From Novosphingobium naphthalenivorans NBRC 102051 (GTDB taxonomy: Bacteria; Pseudomonadota; Alphaproteobacteria; Sphingomonadales; Sphingomonadaceae), in assembly GCF_001590985.1 (NCBI RefSeq), contig NZ_BCTX01000025.1:1-63062 (forward strand): a DNA stretch of 63,062 bases, given 5' to 3'. Made by a program: the position numbers and the translations under genes. The notes under the pieces are model-generated. The model was not told where the DNA came from. It worked only from the letters and a program-made list of their open reading frames with translations, and did no database searches. Of this stretch, positions 52,407 through 60,245 are shown one piece after another. Numbering within the stretch: the first letter of the stretch is position 1; every line of letters begins with the position of its first letter.

Positions 52407-54712
52407 CAGATGCCCATATCGAGATCGTTGTCGTCACGGCCGGCCGAGAAGTCCTGACGCAGTTCGGCGAGCGTCTGATCCTCGACCTGGGGCGTCCCCT
52501 GACCCTGCCGATGGCCATCGCTCCGATCGTCGCGATCCCGCGCCGCAACAGCCTGCTCGTCTGATCGGGCCGGTGCCGCGGGCGCCTTTTCGGCGCTTTC
52601 ACCCTTTACCGATCCCTGATCACCGCGGTCGTCCGTGCCCTGCGCCGCCCGTGCCGCCGCGTTCCCCTCTTCTTCTGCTTCCGCCGACAATATCCCGGCG
52701 GCCAAATCCCGCGCGAGATTGGGAGATTCCAGAATCTCGTCGATCACCAGCAACGAGCCGTCCCGCCCGCCGGCTTCCCCTGCCCCATCCTCCTCGAACG
52801 CCCCTTCTCCGCGCCTTGATCGAACGGGTTGAACATTGGCGCGAGGCATGAAGCCCTCGGCGACAACGGGGTATCGTTTCCATTCGAGCTTGATCCGTCC
52901 TGCGGGGAATCCGTCCGGATATTTGACATATCCGTGAAGCGCCGGAAGGTTGGTGATGTCGTCGGGAAGGACAAGCGGTTCGACCTGCTTTCGCGGAGTC
53001 AGCGTCGAAGCGTCGCGCGTGTTGTTATAGCCGTAAGAATAGGCCTCATCCATCTGGCGAACCTCACGGTTTCCGATGTAGAGGGAGCATTCTTCGGCGG
53101 TCTTATATTCGCCGGTGGCGAGGATCAGCTTGGTGCGTGCTAGCGAAGCAAGATTTCGAGCGCCTTCTTCGCCGTAGACCTCGACGAGCTTCGGAAAGCT
53201 GTGGAGGCCGAGGAGCATTGCTCCGCCAAAATTGCGTGCGGTCTGAAGTCCCTTCTCGATGGCCGGCAGACGGTGGAGCGCGGCGAGTTCGTCGAACACG
53301 AACCAGGTGCGCAGACTGTTCGTCCGCGGCATCGACATGAGGCTCGTGATGGACAGGTTCGTCCAGAGCGTCAGGAGCGGACGGTTCAGCTCCAGGTCCT
53401 CATAATCGGAGGTGATGAAGAGGATGGCGCCGGGCCTTTTGTCGGCCGTCATCCACCTGCGAATGGAGTAAGGCTCGCCCTCGTCGGGGAGGAACCGCAG
53501 GACCTGCGCATTGGTATTGAAGACAGCCCGGATCGATTCCGCCATCCGTGCAGCTTCCGGGGCGGTCAGCGGGTCCGCGATTGTGTTGGCCAGATAGCGG
53601 TGCACGCGCTTCAGGTCGGCCGTCATCAGATTGTCGGAGAGAGCGAGATTGGTCGTTTGGCCGCGCTCGCGGAGCTTGATGCACATTTCGATGAAGAGAG
53701 TGCGCGCGGCGAGCGCCCAGAAGGGCTCGGACGATCCGCCGTCGGACGGAACGAGAGAGGCAGCCGCTGCCGTGAAATGACTGTAGCTCGTGCAGTCGTT
53801 GAAGATGGTCCAGGCGGGACAGCGCTGGTCCATCGGGTTGAGGATCGTGTCGCGTTCCGGGTCGTAGAACGCTTCGACGTAGGCGCCCGTGAGGTCGAAA
53901 ACGACGGCGTTGTCCTGGCGCTGGCGCATCTGCACAATCAGATCGCGAAGCTGTGTCGTTTTCCCGGCGCCGGTCGTTCCGAATAGCATCGCATGCGACT
54001 GCTCGAGCCGATGGGGGAAAGGGATGTCGGCGAGCTTGTAGGGATGGTGGATTCCGGCTGCCTTGCGCACGGCGAAGGGAAGCGCGAGGACGTCCCGCGG
54101 CGACTTCCCGGGAAAGAGTTCGACCGCCTCGGTTTCGAACTTCTCGCGATTATATTCATTGATCTCGTTGAGAAGGATATCGTGGTCGACAAGCATGGCG
54201 CCGCGTTCATGCCGTTCCTGAAGGATCGCGCGGCCGCGTCGATGCGAGATGTCGATGAACCAAATGGTCAACGGAATGGTGATGAAGGCCGAGATGAGGA
54301 ACGCGCCCAACAGTCCTCTCATGGCGACGGTCCATGCCCTGATCACCTCGGGGATGTAGGGGACTGCCGGCATCACGGTGCGAAGGACGTCTCCGCTGGG
54401 AAGCGTGACGTTGACGCGCTTGTTCGGATCGAGGTCGATCCAGTTCCACAAGGCCGAATAGAGCTTCATTCCGATGAGCTGGACGCCGTGCTCGTCGAGC
54501 TTCACGGCGAGGATGAGGCAGAAGGCTATGAGGAAGACAAAAAACCATAGCAGGAAGGGCAGCTTCGCGCCCGAGAACCACATCAGCATCTCGTGCGTGA
54601 GGAGCTGGCTTCCGCGCGTGAAATTGCCTGAGTTGCGCTGCACATTTCCGCGCGCGCTGTGATGAATGAGGGGGATGTTGCGCCCGTTCGATCGAATGTC
54701 CTTACGCGCCAT
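52406..54712 (-). CDS. traD: TraD, type IV coupling protein
   Basis: A 768-residue ATPase. Two N-terminal membrane segments (LPFLLWFFVFLIAFCLILAV and MRGLLGAFLISAFITIPLTIWF) precede the VirD4/TraD motor domain, with Walker A MLFGTTGAGKTTQ (about residues 238-250) and an FVFDELAALHRL Walker B. The C-terminal tail is acidic and charged (EVLRQDFSAGRDDND-like, here LRQDFSAGRDDNDLDMGI), probably for contact with TraI. It docks the relaxosome to the secretion channel. ATG 54712 agrees with a short N-terminal cytoplasmic part; longer starts are unlikely. Confidence 0.94.
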   Translation of the reverse strand: MARKDIRSNGRNIPLIHHSARGNVQRNSGNFTRGSQLLTHEMLMWFSGAKLPFLLWFFVFLIAFCLILAVKLDEHGVQLIGMKLYSALWNWIDLDPNKRVNVTLPSGDVLRTVMPAVPYIPEVIRAWTVAMRGLLGAFLISAFITIPLTIWFIDISHRRGRAILQERHERGAMLVDHDILLNEINEYNREKFETEAVELFPGKSPRDVLALPFAVRKAAGIHHPYKLADIPFPHRLEQSHAMLFGTTGAGKTTQLRDLIVQMRQRQDNAVVFDLTGAYVEAFYDPERDTILNPMDQRCPAWTIFNDCTSYSHFTAAAASLVPSDGGSSEPFWALAARTLFIEMCIKLRERGQTTNLALSDNLMTADLKRVHRYLANTIADPLTAPEAARMAESIRAVFNTNAQVLRFLPDEGEPYSIRRWMTADKRPGAILFITSDYEDLELNRPLLTLWTNLSITSLMSMPRTNSLRTWFVFDELAALHRLPAIEKGLQTARNFGGAMLLGLHSFPKLVEVYGEEGARNLASLARTKLILATGEYKTAEECSLYIGNREVRQMDEAYSYGYNNTRDASTLTPRKQVEPLVLPDDITNLPALHGYVKYPDGFPAGRIKLEWKRYPVVAEGFMPRANVQPVRSRRGEGAFEEDGAGEAGGRDGSLLVIDEILESPNLARDLAAGILSAEAEEEGNAAARAAQGTDDRGDQGSVKGESAEKAPAAPARSDEQAVAARDRDDRSDGHRQGQGTPQVEDQTLAELRQDFSAGRDDNDLDMGI

Positions 54713-54992
54713 GGTAGGTCTCCAGACGCTTGTCGGTTTCAGCGAGGATGCGATCGCGATATTCGGGGAATTGCTCGCGGATGATGATGTCGAGAGCGAG
54801 GTGCTGAAACTCGTTGATCCGCGCGAGCCGCCGCTGGCTTCCAGCGAGAATCTGGCCGGCTCCAAGGAAGGCGTCGACCGCGTGCCGGATGAGGTCTGAG
54901 GCGGTGCATTCGCGCTCGGCCGCGATCGCGACTAGACGGTCATATTTGCTGCGGTCGAGCCTGACCGTGCAATGCTTGTTGGGGGTCATCAA
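54702..54992 (-). CDS. ribbon-helix-helix protein between oriT and traD, probable relaxosome accessory factor
   Basis: A 96-residue protein starting MMTPNKHCTVRLDRSKYDRLVAIAAERECTASDLIRHAVDAF-like sequence: a basic beta strand (KHCTVRLD) followed by two helices (the ribbon-helix-helix). The C-terminal part is helical and charged. Its place, upstream of traD and close to the predicted nic site, matches TraY, TrwA and MobC-like accessory factors that bend DNA and stimulate the relaxase. It overlaps the traD start by 11 bp. Confidence 0.8.
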   Translation of the reverse strand: MMTPNKHCTVRLDRSKYDRLVAIAAERECTASDLIRHAVDAFLGAGQILAGSQRRLARINEFQHLALDIIIREQFPEYRDRILAETDKRLETYHGA

Positions 54993-55221
54993 AACCAGGC
55001 CTCCTAGCAGGGAGGCTGGTGGGGTCTCAGAAACCTGCCCGTCTTATAGTTCAGCCATGCCCGCATGGCAAGAATTCTCGATCTGGCGAGCGGCCCGTGT
55101 TCTCGCGTAACACACTGAAATGCCCGCAAAATAGCGGTTTGCGTGTGGGCGCCACATGCGTCCCACAGGCGAACACGCGCGGTTTTCGCCTCATCTTCTT
55201 GAAAACGCGAAGAAAGCTCCT
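54993..55221. other. oriT-proximal region with inverted repeats
   Basis: Between the RHH gene and the nic candidate I see GCCTCC-TAGCAG-GGAGGC (54999-55016) and GTTTTC...GAAAAC (55182-55206, extended by CGC/GCG). Repeats of this type are common binding sites for accessory proteins next to nic. No coding frame here is convincing. Confidence 0.45.
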
Positions 55222-55260
55222 GCACCCTGGTGCGTAGGGTGTGCTGCTCTGTACCAGGGC
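55222..55260 (+). other. oriT: predicted oriT nic region (F-like)
   Basis: GCACC-CT-GGTGC (55222-55233) is an inverted repeat immediately followed by GTAGGGTGTGCTGCTCTG. From memory, the F-plasmid nic strand reads GCGTGGGGTGT/GGTGCTTTT. Here GCGTAGGGTGT/GCTGCTCTG matches at about 16 of the first 19 positions. The predicted nick lies on the plus strand between 55242 and 55243. A wider CCCTGGT/ACCAGGG pair (55226-55232 with 55252-55258) encloses it. The MobF relaxase and RHH gene nearby support the call. Nicking here sends the sequence to the right first. Confidence 0.75.
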
Positions 55261-55546
55261 AGATCTCCACCCTCGGGTCGTCATGTGACACAGATGGTCT
55301 GGGATGAAAAATGCCTTCGGCGGGGCGCCTCGCCGTCCTTTGGACGGAACGGCGTGCAAGGCGTGATTACGCGAAGCGAGACTGCCAGTCTGCGCGTCTT
55401 AGCGTTGTGAACGACGCTGATGGGATTTGTTTGCACGAGGAAAAGTGCACCGAAAAACATCGGCGACGTTCCGCTTTCGAGGCCGGTCGCGAGAGGCTAT
55501 AGTGTCGCGGTTCATAGCCCGATCAGCGTGAACCAAGAGGCCCTTC
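55261..55546. other. start of the leading region, no gene supported
   Basis: The frames here overlap on both strands and none has a good ribosome site. The stretch presumably holds the promoter for the 55547 gene. Confidence 0.35.
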
Positions 55547-55765
55547 ATGGCACGCACATTGGAACAGGAAAGAGCCGCGATCGAAAAGGATGTCCGCAAG
55601 CTCGAAGAGCGGCGGCAAAGACTGGAAGAGAAGGAACGCGAGGCAGCCATTCAGGCCATCGAGAAGACCGGTCTTCTCAAACTCGAGACAAAGCGGCTGG
55701 GGAACCTTCTCGGCCGGATTCGGAGCCTCGGGATAGACGAAGTGGAAAAGCGCCTGACGGCGTGA
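55547..55765 (+). CDS. small coiled-coil protein, leading region
   Basis: A 72-residue, highly charged protein (MARTLEQERAAIEKDVRKLE followed by more Glu/Arg/Lys), a probable coiled coil, with a C-terminal KRLGNLLGRIRSLGIDEVEK segment. It resembles small mobilisation-associated proteins with KLGRLxxKAGL-type ends, but I cannot name it. It is one of only two rightward genes in the leading region. The hairpins at 55775-55829 end it. Confidence 0.6.
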   Translation: MARTLEQERAAIEKDVRKLEERRQRLEEKEREAAIQAIEKTGLLKLETKRLGNLLGRIRSLGIDEVEKRLTA

Positions 55766-55774
55766 ACAGCCCCC

Positions 55775-55829
55775 GCCGCGAGCATGCTCGCGGCACGGAC
55801 ATGGAGGGCTCGATGCCCTCCATGTCCGT
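55775..55829. terminator. two perfect back-to-back hairpins between convergent genes
   Basis: GCCGCGAGCATGCTCGCGGC (55775-55794) is a 20-bp perfect palindrome. Immediately next, ACGGACATGGAGGGC (55795-55809), loop TCGAT, pairs with 55815-55829 over 15 perfect base pairs. They lie between convergent genes and likely act as a bidirectional terminator; as single-stranded DNA they could also be strong structures. Confidence 0.6.
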
Positions 55830-55884
55830 TCTGACCCCACAGCAAAAAAAGGGAGAGGCGCAGACGCGCCCCTCCCCATCTGTC

Positions 55885-56109
55885 TCAGAATTCGTCAAGC
55901 CGTCCGCCCGGCACGCTGTGGACGATCCGGTCTATGATCGTCATCGGCAGCGCGCCGTAATCGCCCTCGTCGATGGTGATGTAGCCGGCCTCCTCGTCCG
56001 CCACGACATGCTGGTCGAAGTAGCTGTGAAGCGCGCGGCGTTCGGCATTCGCGATGGCGGCGAAGAAGGCGGCGTTGTCGGCGGCGGCGCTGGTCGAGAT
56101 GATCTGCAT
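55885..56109 (-). CDS. small acidic leading-region protein
   Basis: A 74-residue protein (MQIISTSAAADNAAFFAAIA ...) with acidic middle DQHVVADEEAGYITIDEGDYGALP and a C-terminal IIDRIVHSVPGG. No family is recognised. ATG 56109 has AGGAG upstream. Acidic small proteins of leading regions often mimic DNA (for example ArdA-like proteins); that is a speculative option only. Element A lies about 90 bp upstream. Confidence 0.55.
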   Translation of the reverse strand: MQIISTSAAADNAAFFAAIANAERRALHSYFDQHVVADEEAGYITIDEGDYGALPMTIIDRIVHSVPGGRLDEF

Positions 56110-56198
56110 GATAGGCTCCTGTCGGTCTTGAATGACAGGAGCGGCGCGTCGGGCGGCCGAGGCCGGGTCAAGGATCGCGAAGCGACCGCGTGAGCGGC

Positions 56199-56299
56199 GG
56201 TGGGGGTCACGATTTTCTTCGGCGGCCGCCAACGCCGAAGGAGAAGCGCCGCGCTCGATCCGCCGAAGAAAATGGTGGGGCCCCACCGTCCTTGAGGCG
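56199..56299 (-). promoter_or_regulatory. stem element A, candidate single-stranded promoter
   Basis: ATTTTCTTCGGCGG (56212-56225) pairs perfectly with 56260-56273 over 14 bp, enclosing a 34-base loop. The perfect palindrome GGTGGGGCCCCACC (56274-56287) follows. The gene beginning at 56109 lies about 90 bp downstream on the minus strand. It shares the GGGG...GATTTT / AAAAT...GGGG frame with elements B-D. Confidence 0.55.
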
Positions 56300-56475
56300 G
56301 TCTCGGCCGTCCGACATAATGGGAAGTCTGTGAGAGATGTTTCCCCTCGTCGGGACGCTGCGGCAAGGCGTAGCGGCGTGCGGACCGACGGGTCCGCGCG
56401 GCACGCGAGCGAGCCGGAACGAGTTCGGCGATGGATGAGAAGAAGGGGCCGAGCGGATACCCGGCCCCGATGTCG

Positions 56476-56967
56476 TCAGGGATGCCGGCCGCAATGGCAA
56501 AAATGCTCATCGATGCCGCTGATCGAGCATAGGCCTGGACCGAAGCCGGCCGCCATGACCTCGGTATCGGCGATATAGCCAAGCTCGCTGGCGATCGTGA
56601 TTGCCTGGGGCCGGAGCACCGGATCGAGCTTGTCGATGGCAGGCCCGAGCGCTTCTGTGAACCAGCGTTCGTACATTTGGTAGCTTCCTCCGGCGGTCTG
56701 GCGCATCATGGCTTTCGAAACGCGGCCCGCCTCGTCCCGAAACTGGGCCAGACTATCTGATTGGGCGGCTGCCGACAGCGGGTCATCTTGCGGAATGTGC
56801 GGCTGTGGTGGGCGGTGTTCGGCCGCGACCTGGTATGCCCTGCAGCAGTTCGAACAGCGGGCGCATTCATCGACCTCGTCATATTGCTCAGGATCGTAGA
56901 GCGTCGCGCAGTACGGGCAGATCGGAGCGTTGAACAGCGCCCGGAGATCGTCGGAAAGGTTGTCCAT
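56476..56967 (-). CDS. leading-region protein with a Cys-rich (zinc-ribbon-like) N-terminus
   Basis: A 163-residue protein starting at MDNLSDDLRALFNAP. Cysteines are arranged as CPYCATLYDPEQYDEVDECARCSNCC, possibly a zinc ribbon. The middle region is Gln/Asp-rich, and the C-terminal part ends GIDEHFCHCGRHP. No family is recognised. ATG 56967 has GGAGG 6 bp before it. Element B lies about 115 bp upstream. Confidence 0.6.
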   Translation of the reverse strand: MDNLSDDLRALFNAPICPYCATLYDPEQYDEVDECARCSNCCRAYQVAAEHRPPQPHIPQDDPLSAAAQSDSLAQFRDEAGRVSKAMMRQTAGGSYQMYERWFTEALGPAIDKLDPVLRPQAITIASELGYIADTEVMAAGFGPGLCSISGIDEHFCHCGRHP

Positions 56968-57080
56968 AAGAGCCTCCATCAGAATGATGCCGTGCTCCCC
57001 ATCTCTCATCGATGAGGATGGGCTCAGCGGGACGCGGTGTTGAGGCGGTCAGGGACGGCATGGCCGCCGCGAAGCGGGCA

Positions 57081-57145
57081 GCGGGGGAACCGATTTTGTT
57101 GCCGGGTAGCGCAGCGGAGCGGCGGCAAAATCGGGGGGACCGCTG
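57081..57145 (-). promoter_or_regulatory. stem element B, candidate single-stranded promoter
   Basis: CCGATTTTG-TTG-CCG (57090-57104) pairs with CGGCAAAATCGG (57123-57134) over 12 bp with a 3-base bulge. The flanks GCGGGGGAA and GGGGGACCGCTGAT match element C closely. It lies about 115 bp upstream of the minus-strand gene that begins at 56967. Confidence 0.6.
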
Positions 57146-57356
57146 ATCCTTGACGGCCGAGGAACACCCAGCGTCATGCTATGGCGATGAAGCCCCGTCT
57201 GATGCCGAGATGTGCGAACGCGTGCTTGCCTCCTGCCCGGCAAGTCGAGCGGGTAACCCGGCAGTAAATCCCCGGCGCTACTCCGGCGAACGGGGTGCCG
57301 CTTGGTTGGTCCTCGTCGCTGTGCTAGGCGCTTCGGCGTGCTGCAAAAACGGCAGC

Positions 57357-57506
57357 GCCGGGGCTTAAGAACCCTGTCGAGAACGGCACACGGTGTGATT
57401 TCACGCCGGGGTGCCTGCGCATATGTCCAGGAGCCTCGGCTCTAAAAGCGTAGGCGCATGTCTCGACGTGTTCTTAAGCCCCGGCTCCCGCGCCTTCGCG
57501 CGGGAG
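57357..57506. repeat. long stem-loop with perfect 16-bp arms plus hairpin
   Basis: GCCGGGGCTTAAGAAC (57357-57372) and its exact reverse complement (57470-57485) enclose 97 bases, inside which CGAGA/TCTCG and other short pairs extend the stem. A perfect 9-bp hairpin with a CTTC loop, CTCCCGCGC-CTTC-GCGCGGGAG (57485-57506), abuts it. The structure is just upstream of the rightward gene at 57563. It could be a small mobile-element remnant, a structured RNA or a single-strand structure used in transfer. Confidence 0.6.
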
Positions 57507-57562
57507 CGTTGGGCGGGAATGGCTCTCTCGTTTCCGCCTCGGCGGAGGCGAGGGGAAGTCGG

Positions 57563-57826
57563 ATGATCAAGCCGGAAGATTTGGAGGCATCGGATCGACA
57601 TTTCGTGGAGCAGGTCATGCTATCGATCCGAATGCTGCGCGGCGAAATTGGGCAAGGCGATGGTGGCGATGCGAGGATGCAGCGCGCTTATGCGCTGGTC
57701 TTGATGCGCGAGGCTCTGGGCGTGCTCGATTCGATCCGGGACACCAATTGCACCCCGCATTTGCAGATGGCGATCGACCGATTGCTGGGCGGCCCTCGCA
57801 ATGATCTGTCGCGGGAAATTCATTGA
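57563..57826 (+). CDS. small hypothetical protein, rightward in the leading region
   Basis: An 87-residue helical protein (MIKPEDLEASDRHFVEQVML, then MQRAYALVLMREALGVLDSI). No family is recognised. It starts after a GAGGGGAAG ribosome site. It is convergent with the 57829 gene and their stop codons are 2 bp apart. It begins about 57 bp after the long stem-loop. Confidence 0.55.
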   Translation: MIKPEDLEASDRHFVEQVMLSIRMLRGEIGQGDGGDARMQRAYALVLMREALGVLDSIRDTNCTPHLQMAIDRLLGGPRNDLSREIH

Positions 57827-57828
57827 AA

Positions 57829-58395
57829 TCAGGCCCAGGCGAGGCGGGCGTCGTCCGTTCCATCGGCGCTATCCGCCAGACGCTTCAGCCGGGGCAGATA
57901 CTGTTCGACGCCAAAGCGCATCGCGCGCCGTGACGTAGCCGGGTCGGCAATGCGCTCCCTGAGCTGCGAAAGGGCGATCTCTCCTACGCTCTCGGCGTCC
58001 ACGCCCAAGGCTTCGAGAAGCGCATAGGCGTTGCCATAGGCAAGATCGAGTTCAAGCCCGCTATCGGATGTAAGCGCGACCCTCATGGTTATTTCGGCCG
58101 AGTTGGCGCAGTGGTGAACGCAGACCCGGCGGGCACGAAACTGCGCTTCCTCGACCACGCTGATCACCGCCGGATCATGGTCGAAGATGGCCGTCACCGT
58201 GGCCAGCGCGAGCGGGCAGACCCGGACCTCGAAACTGTCGCCGATGATGTCGTCGGGTTCGATGAGCGCGGTGCCGATTCGGTCGCCTTCGGCGCGAAGG
58301 ATGCGGCGCAGCGCGGCGAGTTGGCGGGCAGTGATGACGGCAACCGGCGCGAGGGTGTCGTCGGCAGGAACGGCGATGCGAAAGAGGATGGACAT
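57829..58395 (-). CDS. leading-region protein of unknown function
   Basis: A 188-residue protein starting MSILFRIAVPADDTLAPVAV. It has an alternating strand-helix pattern (VITARQLAALRRILRAEGDRIG, LIEPDDIIGDSFEVRVCPLA, AEITMRVALTSDSGLELDLAYGNAYALLEALG). No motif allows a name. An AAGGAGACAAAG ribosome site before ATG 58395 supports the start. A GC-rich hairpin (58479-58513) sits between it and the upstream gene. Confidence 0.6.
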   Translation of the reverse strand: MSILFRIAVPADDTLAPVAVITARQLAALRRILRAEGDRIGTALIEPDDIIGDSFEVRVCPLALATVTAIFDHDPAVISVVEEAQFRARRVCVHHCANSAEITMRVALTSDSGLELDLAYGNAYALLEALGVDAESVGEIALSQLRERIADPATSRRAMRFGVEQYLPRLKRLADSADGTDDARLAWA

Positions 58396-58478
58396 GACTT
58401 TGTCTCCTTGGGCAAACCGCCACCCTTTCATCCCCCTTTTCTCTGGACGCGGCTTGATGCCGCATGGCGTTCGCCCCG

Positions 58479-58513
58479 GCGGAGCGCGGGGGTTCGATGC
58501 CCCCGCGCTCCGC
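58479..58513 (-). terminator. 14-bp perfect hairpin after the DUF2493 gene
   Basis: GCGGAGCGCGGGGG (58479-58492), loop TTCGATG, pairs perfectly with 58500-58513. It resembles the 55795-55829 hairpin (same GAT-type loop) and lies after the stop of the DUF2493 gene. It is probably its terminator. Confidence 0.6.
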
Positions 58514-58576
58514 ATGTCGCGCGCAAAAGGAAGAGAGAGGCCCCGGCGGATGCCGGAGCCTCTCTCGGGCGCGGGC

Positions 58577-59575
58577 TCAGGCCCAGCGCTGCTGACGCTG
58601 CGGTGCCGGGCGCGGGGCCTGCTGGTCCAGCTTCACGACATGGAGCGGAACGCCGGCCTGCCGCAGCTTCTGCGCGAGGTTCATCTGGATGCCCGACCCC
58701 TCGCAGATGACCGCTTCGACCGGCTTGAGCGCCAGCAGGCGATCGTTGCGGACGAAGGCGGCCTTGGCGCCGAGACGGCGATCCAGCCGGAACAGGATGA
58801 CCTTCACGCCGCGCGCTGCCGCCCAGGCCTGGGCGATCGCGTCGCAGCCTTTGGTCTGCGCGGTGGTCGCGAGGATCATTTCCGGCACGCGGGCCTTGAT
58901 GGAGTCGAGACCGCGCCAGAGCATCTCGTGATCGTCCCAGACCTGACCGCCGGAGAAGGCGACGACGGGACCTTCGGGCGCGAACTGTTCGCGGCGCTCG
59001 CGGGCGCGCTCGGCGAGATAGTTGCGGGCATCGATCATCGAGGCGGTGACCCCGCTCGACACCCGGCTGCCGCGGGTCGGCGAGTAGGGACGGCCAGTCT
59101 CGACGCGATAGACTTCGGCGGCATGGTCGCGCATGCATTCCATCGCATCGCGGCACCCCTGCAGTGTCTGGCACAGCAGCTGCGCCTCCTCGAGCTGCGA
59201 GGCGTAGATCTCGCTCGGATCGAAGCTGCGGGCGAGATCTCCGAGCTCCTTGGCCGCGTCGTCCTCGCGGTCGCTGAGACGCTTGGCGACGACATGGAAG
59301 CTGTTGACGAAGCCCCAGGCGAGGTCGCTCGCGAAAGGCTCGAGCCGCGTGTCGCGAAACACGTCGAACAGCGTCGCCATCACCATTTCCACCGCTGCGC
59401 GGGCTTGCTCGGGATCGGGCATCTCGCGTTGCTCGGTCTCGTCGACGGGCGACAGCTTGGCGCGTTCGTCGTGCTCGATGAAAGCACCCTCGTAGATCGA
59501 ACTCTGGCCGTGATGGCCGGTTTCGCCGGCGATGAAGCTGGCGAGGTCGGCGAAGTTCGTGAAAGACTTGGTCAT
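58577..59575 (-). CDS. DUF2493 (SLOG-like) protein, leading region
   Basis: A 332-residue protein. The N-terminal two-thirds is helical (FADLASFIAGETGHHGQSSI, later RSFDPSEIYASQLEEAQLL). The C-terminal 130 residues carry the DUF2493 Rossmann-like fold: VVAFSGGQVWDDHEMLWRGLD, then TTAQTKGCDAIAQAWAAARG, VILFRLDRRLGAKAAFVRND and AVICEGSGIQMNLAQKL. This fold is related to SLOG/DprA-type nucleotide-binding proteins, some of which appear in defence or counter-defence settings. The start at ATG 59575 has GGAGG upstream. Element C is 150 bp upstream. Confidence 0.8.
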   Translation of the reverse strand: MTKSFTNFADLASFIAGETGHHGQSSIYEGAFIEHDERAKLSPVDETEQREMPDPEQARAAVEMVMATLFDVFRDTRLEPFASDLAWGFVNSFHVVAKRLSDREDDAAKELGDLARSFDPSEIYASQLEEAQLLCQTLQGCRDAMECMRDHAAEVYRVETGRPYSPTRGSRVSSGVTASMIDARNYLAERARERREQFAPEGPVVAFSGGQVWDDHEMLWRGLDSIKARVPEMILATTAQTKGCDAIAQAWAAARGVKVILFRLDRRLGAKAAFVRNDRLLALKPVEAVICEGSGIQMNLAQKLRQAGVPLHVVKLDQQAPRPAPQRQQRWA

Positions 59576-59657
59576 GTGAGCCTCCATGGCGTTTTTGCTG
59601 TCTCATCCCCTCGGATGAGACCTGACTCAGGGCATGCGGTGGTCAGGGAGGTCAGGC

Positions 59658-59800
59658 ACGTTAACCGGGAAGCCGGCCACAGGCCGGACCCCGGTTAACG
59701 CCGCGCCAGCGGGGAGTGGGGGAACCGATTTTGTCGGGGTTGCCGGGACGCGTCAGCGGCGCGGCGGCGCCGTCAAAATTGGGGGGGACCGCTCATGCTC
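59658..59800 (-). promoter_or_regulatory. stem element C with adjacent cruciform, candidate single-stranded promoter
   Basis: CCGATTTTG (59725-59733) pairs with CAAAATTGG (59774-59782, one G-T), flanked by GGGGGAA and GGGGGGGACCGCTCAT, nearly as in element B. Before it, GTTAACCGGG and CCCGGTTAAC (about 59659-59700) form a second perfect 10-bp stem around a GCCGGCC/GGCCGG inner pair. The gene beginning at 59575 is about 85-150 bp downstream. Confidence 0.6.
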
Positions 59801-60245
59801 GACGGACCGCCAACCCCGCATGCCACACTAGGCAGACACAAGAGAGGAATAGGGGTGTAAAACCTCACCGGCGAGAACAACCGCAAGCGGGATCGTAACC
59901 CGGACGGGCGGAGACGAGGCTCAGGCCTCGGCTCCGTGAGGTTAGCCGGGGACCGCGCGCATGCGCGGGCGGCGGCTTAGCGAATAGAGCCCCGGTCCCG
60001 TCCTTCTGCCCTGGCGAAGGACGGGATGCGCCAACCATCCATGCAACCGCCCCATCCCCATGTTGCGCCATGCCGCAATCGGGAGCGCAGCGCCCCGAGA
60101 TCAGGCATATGGGCAATATCCTGCGAGCCAATGCGCTCATGCCGGCAGGAACTTCGGCATCGCGGCTTCCGCCGTGCGAGGGGTGGTCACGCCGGCGCCC
60201 GGGACATGGCTGGCACCCGTCCCGGACATTCGACGTCGGCAGCGA
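59801..60245. other. structured intergenic region of about 440 bp
   Basis: I see no coding frame supported by a ribosome site. Several hairpins occur (for example GGGACCG/CGGTCCC around 59950-60000 and GTCCTTC...GAAGGAC around 60000-60025). The region may belong with element C as folded single-stranded DNA. Confidence 0.35.

Noticed and set aside
55004..55359. Overlapping minus-strand frames in the oriT region
   Set aside because: They overlap each other and the predicted nic hairpins, lack ribosome sites and resemble no family.
58187..59698. 503-codon plus-strand frame opposite the DUF2493 gene
   Set aside because: The minus strand encodes a recognisable DUF2493 domain with a good ribosome site; the plus frame shows no family features.
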